From contig CAYYNP010000041.1 of assembly GCA_964472545.1 (NCBI GenBank), positions 1 to 45,920 on the forward strand: a DNA stretch of 45,920 bases, written 5' to 3'. Origin of the DNA: CAYYNP01 sp964472545 (GTDB taxonomy: Bacteria > Planctomycetota > Planctomycetia > Pirellulales > Thermoguttaceae). Shown piece by piece: positions 8,742 to 16,300 of this stretch; the first letter of the stretch is position 1; each line of letters starts with the position of its first letter. The position numbers were made by a program, and so were the translations under genes. The notes under the pieces were generated by a model. The model ran no database searches and had not been told where the DNA came from. It saw only the letters and a program-made list of their open reading frames with translations.

Positions 8742-11700
8742 TCAGTTGGTCAAAATCGCCGCCATCCGCCGCCGCAACTCGCGCAGCCGGCGCTGCTGGT
8801 CTTCGTCGAAGGAGCCCAGCCGCTGGCCGTACGTGTCCATCCATGTGATTAGCCGCAAGCGTTCGTCGAACGAAAGTTCCACGTCGTAATGCCCGGCGTC
8901 GAGCAACTTCCACAGCGAATTGCTCCGCGACGCACACGCCCCGGCCACCGAACGCCCGGCGTCGTAGCGGGCGCGGACGTGTTGCCGAAGGCTCGGCTGC
9001 CCGTAGTCCAACAGTGCGTCGTACGATCGGGCGGCCGTCAGATCGAACGACGGATCTTTCCCGCCCGGCTGATGGCAACTCACGCAGCGCCGCTGTAACA
9101 CCGGCTGCACCATCGCCTGAAAGTCCAACGGCCAAGAGCCTTCCACGCCGGGCGTGATCTTCGACGGTTCGCGTCGGGCCGCCGCGGGAATCACGTTCGG
9201 CGGGGCCGTCTGGCGATGTTCGTGGCAGCCGATGCAACTCATCCGCTGACCCGGCTGGGCGTACGTCGCGCTGCGCATCGTCTGCACCGCCATGCCCTCG
9301 GCGTCCAGTGCCTGAAGGAAGAACGTGACGCCCGAGGGCGCGCGGAAATAGGCCGAACCGTCCTCTTCGACCGGCACGCTGCCGAGCACGAACTTGCCCG
9401 GGTCGTCGCGCGTGACACCCATCGCCGGGTAGTTCATCGTGGGGTGCGTCTTGGCCGGCACGCCCACCAGCCGCAGGTTCTTGATCGTGCCGCGCGGGAT
9501 CGTATCGAGCCCCCGGTAGACGTCGATCAACAGCATCTCGGCCTCTTGCGGGCCGGCCGTGACCACCTGCGAACTGACCACCGGCGGACGCCGACGCGGG
9601 CGGATCGGCAGCGGATACATGCTGCTGACGGCCGGGTCGCGGTAGAGCAACTCGAGGTTGCCGAATCGGTCGAATAGATAAACGCCCAGATCGTTCGGCG
9701 GCCCGGGCATCCCCCAACGCGGACGCGGCGTGCCCGGCGGCAGCGGCTCGGCGCTCCAGGCGACCAGGTAATGCTCTTCGCAAAGCGGGTACGGGTTGGC
9801 GAAGTAGGTCGCCGGCCAGCCTTCCGATTCCGGAAAGCAGACCTCGGGAGTCAGCCGCGTCATCGGCCGCTCGCCGTCGGTGCCGCGCGTGGGGTCCAGC
9901 AGCACGAGGCTCCCGCCGGTCATCGCGTGATGGGCCGAGGCGGTGAAGATGAGCTTCTGCGAATGGGGGATGCTGCGAGCCTCGAAGACACAATGCGGGT
10001 TGCGTGTGAAATTGCCGTAGACCGCCCGGGCCGTGGTGCCGTCGGGCATCGTCGACCAGAGGCTCATGTACGGCATGTTGTGCCGATCGACGTAGTCCCA
10101 GCGGGCGTAGATGATCCGGCCGTGATTGTCGATGCTGGGCGTCCACTCGAACATCTCGAACGGCGAAATCTGCTCGATCGCCTCGCCGTGGCGGTCCATC
10201 ACGTGCAGCGTGTAGACGGCCACCGGGCGTTCCGGCCCGCCGCCGCAGCGCACGTAGACGTCGCCGTCGGCCCCGTCGATGCAGACCCGATCCGGCCCGC
10301 TTTGCACGTGCCGGCCGCGCCGCGTGGAAAGGAACACGATCCGGCCGTCGGGCAAGTAGCGGCCGTCGAAACTGTCGAACTTTCCGCGGGTCAAACGCCG
10401 CAAGCCGCTGCCGTCGAGGTGCATTTCGTAGAGGTGGTAGAAGGCGTCTTCGGGGACGTTCGCCTTGTCGTACTTGTTCGGCTCGTCGCGCAGGCCCGGA
10501 TAGTATCGGCAATGGGCGAAAAGGACTCGCTTGCCGTCGTAGGAGATATCCGGGCGAAGGAAGCTGCCCTCGGGGAGTCCGTGACCAAGCTCACGCAGCC
10601 GCGGCGAGTCGGTCTTGAAGTTCTCGAGTACGAACAGCCCGCCGCCGGGCCGCGAGAACCAGCCGTAGTATTGGTCCGACATGTGCGTAAACGTACCCGG
10701 CACGCGCTTGACCAGCAGCAGGTCGTCGAAGTCCAACAACGGGTTCTTCAGGGCCAGTCGGCGGATGGCCCAGCGGGCGCGGAGATAGCGTGCTCGTCGT
10801 GTGGCCTTGCGGTCATACATAGTCGCCGATATATACAGCAGGACGTCGAGTTCTGCATTCACGTTCACGCCGCGGGCACGCAAGTCGTCGGCCGACTTCA
10901 ATCCCCGGTCAAGGACTTCCTCAAGGGCATACGCCGGCTCCGGCAATTCGGTCTCTGAGACAACAAGGCTCTGCGTCGACCACTGGCTGCTGCTCGACTG
11001 GTCGGCCGGCCGGCGCAGCGCGGCGTTCTCTTTGCTGCCCGTGCGATAGACCTCCACTTCGTCGAGATGAAAGTAGTCGGTGGCGGCGAGTTGCACGCGC
11101 ACGAATTGGGCCTTCGCCCCACGCAGCGTCACGACCAACGGCCGGTTGTCGGCCTGGCCGAGAAACCTCGAGCCGTCGTGCCGATAGCAGGTGGTCCAGG
11201 CTTCGCCGTCGGCCGAGAGCAGAACGGTCAACGTGGCGGCACGGCCGTCGACTTCCCCGTCGCATCGGTTGTAGATCGCCACGCGATCCAACGGCAACGA
11301 TGTCCCCAGGTCGACCTGCCACCAGGGATTCTCCTGACGATCGGTGTGGAAGCCGAAGGTACCGTCCTTCACGCCGTCGCAGCCCCCGGCGGCGTCGTCT
11401 TGCGTGGTAACCCGGCCGGCCGCGGGCTGGCCGTATTTCGGCGAGGAGGAGAGCTTCCGCACCACATCTTGCAGGAGCCAATCGGCCTCGATTTGTTCGG
11501 GGGTGACGGCCGGGGTAGTTTCGTTTGCATGAACCGGAGTCACCATCAGTGCGAGAGTGGCCCATAGTAGGCATCTCGCTCCGCGAGATGTCACGACGTC
11601 TCGCGGAGCGAGACGACTACTATTACTATCCGCCGCCGGCCGGCCGTTCCCGAGCCCCCAGCCCCAAGTCCTCAGTCCCCAGATGAAGAGGCTTCCCGGA

Positions 11701-11750
11701 GTACCGCTGCGAGTTTCCCCAGCCACCCTTCGGGTCGAGTTCACGCTCAT
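8742..11750 (-). CDS. Large secreted discoidin / PD40 beta-propeller / CxxCH protein
   Basis: A 1002-residue exported protein. A signal-peptide-like stretch (LLWATLALMVTPVHA) lies unusually far in, at about 63-77. An F5/8 type C (discoidin) domain with WWQVDLG and VRVQL follows (about 95-235), then a helical segment, then PD40/TolB-like propeller blades (about 390-740). The C-terminal part carries two CxxCH haem-binding motifs, CIGCH near 836 and CVSCH near 888. Large planctomycete proteins of this build resemble the alpha subunit of hydrazine synthase; whether this one is a redox enzyme or a binding protein is unknown. The ATG at 11750 has AAGGAGAGAGG upstream. The first 60 residues are partly encoded by a REP-like repeat. 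Confidence 0.75.
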   Translation of the reverse strand: MSVNSTRRVAGETRSGTPGSLFIWGLRTWGWGLGNGRPAADSNSSRLAPRDVVTSRGARCLLWATLALMVTPVHANETTPAVTPEQIEADWLLQDVVRKLSSSPKYGQPAAGRVTTQDDAAGGCDGVKDGTFGFHTDRQENPWWQVDLGTSLPLDRVAIYNRCDGEVDGRAATLTVLLSADGEAWTTCYRHDGSRFLGQADNRPLVVTLRGAKAQFVRVQLAATDYFHLDEVEVYRTGSKENAALRRPADQSSSSQWSTQSLVVSETELPEPAYALEEVLDRGLKSADDLRARGVNVNAELDVLLYISATMYDRKATRRARYLRARWAIRRLALKNPLLDFDDLLLVKRVPGTFTHMSDQYYGWFSRPGGGLFVLENFKTDSPRLRELGHGLPEGSFLRPDISYDGKRVLFAHCRYYPGLRDEPNKYDKANVPEDAFYHLYEMHLDGSGLRRLTRGKFDSFDGRYLPDGRIVFLSTRRGRHVQSGPDRVCIDGADGDVYVRCGGGPERPVAVYTLHVMDRHGEAIEQISPFEMFEWTPSIDNHGRIIYARWDYVDRHNMPYMSLWSTMPDGTTARAVYGNFTRNPHCVFEARSIPHSQKLIFTASAHHAMTGGSLVLLDPTRGTDGERPMTRLTPEVCFPESEGWPATYFANPYPLCEEHYLVAWSAEPLPPGTPRPRWGMPGPPNDLGVYLFDRFGNLELLYRDPAVSSMYPLPIRPRRRPPVVSSQVVTAGPQEAEMLLIDVYRGLDTIPRGTIKNLRLVGVPAKTHPTMNYPAMGVTRDDPGKFVLGSVPVEEDGSAYFRAPSGVTFFLQALDAEGMAVQTMRSATYAQPGQRMSCIGCHEHRQTAPPNVIPAAARREPSKITPGVEGSWPLDFQAMVQPVLQRRCVSCHQPGGKDPSFDLTAARSYDALLDYGQPSLRQHVRARYDAGRSVAGACASRSNSLWKLLDAGHYDVELSFDERLRLITWMDTYGQRLGSFDEDQQRRLRELRRRMAAILTN
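11565..11622. repeat. Inverted REP-like pair lying inside the N-terminal coding region
   Basis: Arms 11565-11588 and 11599-11622 match at 22 of 24 positions in inverted orientation around a 10-bp loop; each arm contains the palindrome TCTCGC-TCC-GCGAGA. Unlike the other two pairs this one falls inside a reading frame, between the ATG at 11750 and the signal-peptide-like segment, and stays open in frame. Confidence 0.8.
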
Positions 11751-11886
11751 CACCTCTCTCCTTTGACGGGACGGCCCTGACGATCGCTGCCGTCATTCAT
11801 CGGCGAAACTGCGAATTGCAGATCGAAAAATGCAGGATACGAAGTACGGCATCCTGTCGGTACGAGCGTTTCCCATTCTGCTCTTC

Positions 11887-11925
11887 AATCTGCAATCTGC
11901 AATTCTCAATTCTCAATCTGCAATC
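11887..11925. repeat. Imperfect 7-bp tandem repeat
   Basis: Heptamers AATCTGC and AATTCTC alternate five and a half times. A related 11-mer, GAATTGCAGAT at 11813-11823, is the reverse complement of 11895-11905, so the stretch may also fold. It lies just past the stop of the small discoidin gene, upstream of the large CxxCH gene. Confidence 0.75.
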
Positions 11926-11934
11926 CCACCCCCA

Positions 11935-12606
11935 CTACTCGCCCGGCTTCCCAAACACCTCGACCTCCACGTAGTGATTCATCCCGTTGGCCGTGTTCCC
12001 CTGGCTGTAGAGCCGCACGTAACGGGCGGTGACACCTTTGGCGTCGATCAGCTTGCCGAGGTTCGTTTCGATATACGGCCGGTCGCGTCCGAGACCCAAT
12101 CGCGAGGAGACGTCGACGTCGTTGTTGTAGATCGTCCGGGCGTTCTCGCCAAACGCCGCGTCGTCGGCCACGCGGACGATCACGTCGCGGTAGCTGCGGG
12201 CCTCACGGAAATAGTGCCACAGAAAGACGGCGTAGATCTTCGACGGCTGCCCCAGGTCGATCTGTACCCATTGCGTGCCCGGCGAAAGCTCGACGAAGGC
12301 GTCGGTGGTGCCCTTCTTGACGCCGTCGTTGACCATCGCCAGTTTGCCGATGATCGGATTGTCGTCGCTGGCGGTGATCGGCTTCTTCAAGGCGAGATTC
12401 ACGGTTCCCTCCGGCACCATGAAATCCGGCCGCCTGCCTTCCGGCAGCTTCTCCAGCCCGGGAAAGAGCATCGCCAGCACGTCCGGCGGCGTGCCGGCGA
12501 GGATCTCTTCGGGCATCTCCGTCTTCAGCGGCACACGGCCGTCTGCGGCCAGCCCGCACGACGCCAGAATCGCCACGACAATCAAAGCTGCGATTGCACA
12601 ACGCAC
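11935..12606 (-). CDS. Small secreted discoidin (F5/8 type C) domain protein
   Basis: A 223-residue protein from a GTG at 12606 with AGGAGG 7 nt upstream. Residues 1-21 are a signal peptide with a Cys near its end (ILASCGLAA), so a lipoprotein is possible. The mature part carries one discoidin-like jelly roll with VNLALKKPITAS, WVQIDLGQPSKI and ARYVRLYS signatures, a fold that usually binds carbohydrate or surfaces. It lies just upstream of the large discoidin/CxxCH gene on the same strand, 184 bp apart, so shared expression or function is plausible. Confidence 0.8.
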   Translation of the reverse strand: MRCAIAALIVVAILASCGLAADGRVPLKTEMPEEILAGTPPDVLAMLFPGLEKLPEGRRPDFMVPEGTVNLALKKPITASDDNPIIGKLAMVNDGVKKGTTDAFVELSPGTQWVQIDLGQPSKIYAVFLWHYFREARSYRDVIVRVADDAAFGENARTIYNNDVDVSSRLGLGRDRPYIETNLGKLIDAKGVTARYVRLYSQGNTANGMNHYVEVEVFGKPGE

Positions 12607-12833
12607 GTTCGATCCTCCTGCTGCAATGATCCCGGGCTACCACCGCACGGCAAGACGCGGCGGCCCACGCCCCACGTTCCATCTATTGTCGAGTACCGCA
12701 GCGATCCGTTCAAGCCTAGGCCGGCCGAGAGCCTCGTCATTCTACACGCCTTTCGTATCGTGTGGCCGGGAATCCGTCGATCTGCAATCGTCAACAGAGT
12801 CGTTTACGGCCCTTTCCGCGAGGCGGTCTCAGG

Positions 12834-13209
12834 CCCGGCGTTTAGAGACCGTCCAACTTGTTGTTATGGAGGGTGCACTAGCGAGGATAGTTGGCCTCCC
12901 GGCAATCGGGGGATTTGTGCAGAGTACGCAAGTAGACACACTACTCTGCTCTCCGATGCAAAGAGGCATGGAAATGGTACGTCGCCAGACGGTGGAGTTA
13001 GGGTTTGCCGATCTGAAGGAGCACCGCATGCTACGTCGTTTTTCCGGTCGCGGCCCAAAGCGCGCCCGGACAGAAATCGGATTGGCCGTCCTGGCCCGTA
13101 ACCTGCTGGTCGTCAGTCGCGGCCCTCCGGAAAGGACAGAATCTACCCGGCAGATGCAAACCCCCTTGGACACCGCACCATAGAAGTTGGACGGTCTCTG
13201 AACGCCGGG
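12834..13209. mobile_element. Remnant insertion element with 26-bp terminal inverted repeats
   Basis: 12834-12859 and 13184-13209 are inverted repeats matching at 25 of 26 positions (core AGAGACCGTCCAACTT). The 324 bp between carry the C-terminal part of a transposase reading rightward and ending at 13183, immediately inside the right repeat. The element is too short to be autonomous, so it is an internally deleted insertion sequence. No target-site duplication was evident. It ends 182 bp before the TIR-WD40-Roc gene. Confidence 0.75.
12956..13183 (+). pseudogene. Transposase C-terminal fragment (DDE type)
   Basis: The plus-strand frame ending at the TAG at 13181-13183 contains RRQTVELGFADLKEHRMLRR followed by an Arg-rich GRGPKRARTEIG segment and LAVLARNLLVV. 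The E-x-x-F-x-x-K-x-x-R-x-x-R-R arrangement is typical of the last acidic motif of DDE transposases of the IS4/IS1182/IS5-like groups. The N-terminal catalytic Asp residues are missing, so the product would be inactive. Exact family uncertain. Confidence 0.65.
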
Positions 13210-13391
13210 TAGCCGGAAGCCAACTAGCTCTTCCCTATGTTCCACCGAAGAACTCGACGCCCGTTCACGGGCGTTCTCGCCGTATGGCTTCAGCCGCCGT
13301 GCCGCGGACATTGACGCCCCGTGCCGGAGCGTTACACTGAGGGCATCGGGCAGCACTTCTGAAGCCCGGTCACTTGCGGGGATGACCAGCC

Positions 13392-16300
13392 ATGCCGACG
13401 ACGCAGTTCGAGTTCGATGTCTTTCTCTCGTACAGTTCCCAGGACCAGGAAACCGTACTCGCGCTGGCCGAGCGGCTCCGTGGCGACGGGCTGAAGGTCT
13501 GGTTCGACGAGTGGGAACTCGGGCCCGGCGACAGCATCCCGGCGGGGATCGAGCACGGGCTGGAACATTCGCGTGTGTTGGTCCTCTGCATGTCGGCCGC
13601 CGCGTTCGGTTCCGACTGGGCCCGGCTCGAGTCCGGCACGTTCCGCTTCCGCGATCCGCTGAACAAAGACCGCCGCTTCATCCCCCTGCGGCTTGACGAC
13701 GCGGAGATCCCCGGCTCGCTGGGCCAATTCGTCTATATCGACTGGCGCACCGACGACCGCCAGCCGCAGTACGCCAAGCTACTGGAAACCTGCCGGCCAT
13801 CGAAGAAACCGGACGCTGCGCGGGCACAGGGCGCACGAGGACGGTTTGAGGAGCGGGTGATTTGGCTAGGACAAGCGGCCCCAGTCGGTTGCGTTGCGCT
13901 CAGCGACGGACGGCTGAGCATCTCAGGCAATAATGATGGGACGGTCCGCGTGTGGGACGTTCAGACCGGCGGATGCGAGCGTGTGCTCAAAGGACACGTG
14001 GGTGCTGTGCATGGTGTCGCGCTCAGCCGCGACGGGCGCCGTGCACTGTCCGGGGCCCAGGACATGACGGTCCGCGTGTGGGACCTTCAGACCGGGCTAT
14101 GCGAGCGCGTGCTGAAGGGACACAAAGGTACCGTGTATGACGTTGCGCTCAGCCGCGACGGACGCCGCGCGCTATCCGGCGCCGATGACACGACGGTCCG
14201 CGTGTGGGACCTTCAGGTCAACCGATGCGAGCGAGTGCTTCAACGACACGCGATCTGGGTCCGCAGCGTTGCACTCAGTTGCGACGGGCGCCGCGCGCTG
14301 TCCGGAGACTATAACAATACGGTGTGCGTGTGGGACGTGGATACGGGCCGATGCGAACGCGTGCTCGAAGGGCACACGGGCACCGTGTACGGCGTTGCGC
14401 TCAGCCGCGACGGACGCCGTGCGCTTTCCGGGGCCGCGGACAATACGGTCCGCGTGTGGGACGTTCAGACCGGGCTATGTGAGTGCGTATTCGAAGGGCA
14501 CACGGGTCGCGTATTTGGCGTAGCGTTCAGCCGCGACGGCGACCGTGCACTTTCCGGAGCAAGCGACAATACGGTCCGCGTGTGGGACGTTCGGACCGGT
14601 CGATGTGAGCGTGTGCTCAAAGGACACTCGGATCATGTTCTTGGCGTTGCGCTCAACCGCGACGGAGGCCGCGCGCTTTCCGCGGCCAATGACAGGACGG
14701 TTCGCGTGTGGAACTTGGAGACCGGTCTATGCGATCTAGTGCTCGAAGGACACACCGGAACCGTGCGTGACGTTGCGCTCAGCTGCGACGGACGTCGCGC
14801 CCTGTCCGGAGCCGACGACGGCACAGCCCGCGTGTGGGACGTTCGGACCGGCCGATGCAAGCGAGTGCCCCAAGCGCGGACAGTCAGGGTCAGTAGCGTT
14901 GCACTCTGCCGCGGTGGAAGCCGCGCGCTGTCCGGAACCAGTAGCGGCCCAGTCCGCGTGTGGAACGTTCAGACCGGTCTATGCGAGCGAGTGCTCGAAG
15001 GACACACGCGTTTCGTCCACAGCGTTGCGCTTAGCCACGACGGAAGTCGCGCGCTTTCTGGGGCAGCTGACAATACGGTCCGCGTGTGGGACGTTCGGAC
15101 CGGTCTATGCGAGCGAGTATTCGAAGGACATAAGGGTTCCGTCTACAGCGTTGCGCTCAGCCGCGACGGGAGCTTCGCACTGTCTGGGGCCGCTGACAAG
15201 AAGGTCCGCGTGTGGACCGTGCGGACCGGACGATGCAGGCGCGTGCTCAAAGGACACACGGGTACTGTGTATGCTGTCGCGCTCAACCACGACGGAAGCC
15301 GCGCGCTGTCCGCCGGCGAGGACAGTACGCTCCGCGTGTGGAACGTTCGGAGAAAGCGATGCGAGCGAGTGCTCGAAGGACATACGGGCTCGGTCTGCAG
15401 CGTAGCGCTCAGCAGCAACGGAAGCCGCGCGCTGTCCGGGGCCGAGGACAGTACCGTTCGCCTCTGGAACGTGGATACTGGTCGATGCGAGCAAGTACTC
15501 GAAGGGCACACCGGTAATGTCATTAGTGTTGCGCTTATCCACGACGGACGCCGCGTCTTCTCGGCTGCCGCAAACGGCGTGCTCCGCATCTGGGATTTGG
15601 CCGGCCTGCCCTCGGAACCGCCTCCGGAAGATATTGGAATCCCCGTCCTTCCGCCCGCGCCGGGCGACGAACAGTACACCAACGCCAAGGTCCTGCTGGT
15701 CGGCGACACGGGCGTCGGCAAGAGCGGCATGGCCGAACGGCTGGTTCACGGGCGATTCGTCGAGACGAAATCGTCGCACGCCCGCAGGGCGCACATCCTC
15801 GACAGCCAGATCGTACAGCAGGGCGGGGTCGCCGTGCATCGAGAGACGATCCTCTGGGACCTGGCCGGACAGCCGGCCTATCGGTTGGTACACCAGTTGA
15901 GCATGGACGACGCCGCGCTGGCCTGCGTGTTGTTCGACTGCCGCAACGAGCTGGACCCCTTCGAGGGTGCGGCCTATTGGTCGCGGGTCTTGGACCAGGC
16001 ACGCACGAATACGGAGCTGAAGAAGCTGTTGATCGCTTCGCGGATCGACGTGGGCGGCCTGCCCGCCAGCAAGCAGCGCATCGAGGACTTCGCACGCGAT
16101 AACGGCTTCGCCTTGTTCATCCCCACCAGCGCCAGCACGGGCGACGGCTGCCCGGAATTGCTCGAAGCGATCGGCACGCAGATTCCCTGGGAGGGCCTGC
16201 CGACGGTGACCACAACCGACGCGCTGGCGGCGTTGCGCAAATACGTTATCCGGCTGAAGGACCCGGGCGAGGATCCTGGCAAGGCCCCGGACAACGACAC

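Noticed and set aside
8719..10512. Long Arg-rich open frame overlapping the CxxCH gene in another frame
   Set aside because: Arg/Pro/Ala-rich composition typical of an out-of-frame reading of GC-rich DNA; the overlapping frame has clear domains.
13872..15626. Regular direct repeats resembling a CRISPR-like or satellite array
   Set aside because: The 126-bp period is exactly 42 codons, stays in frame and encodes WD40 repeats; there are no short repeats with unique spacers.
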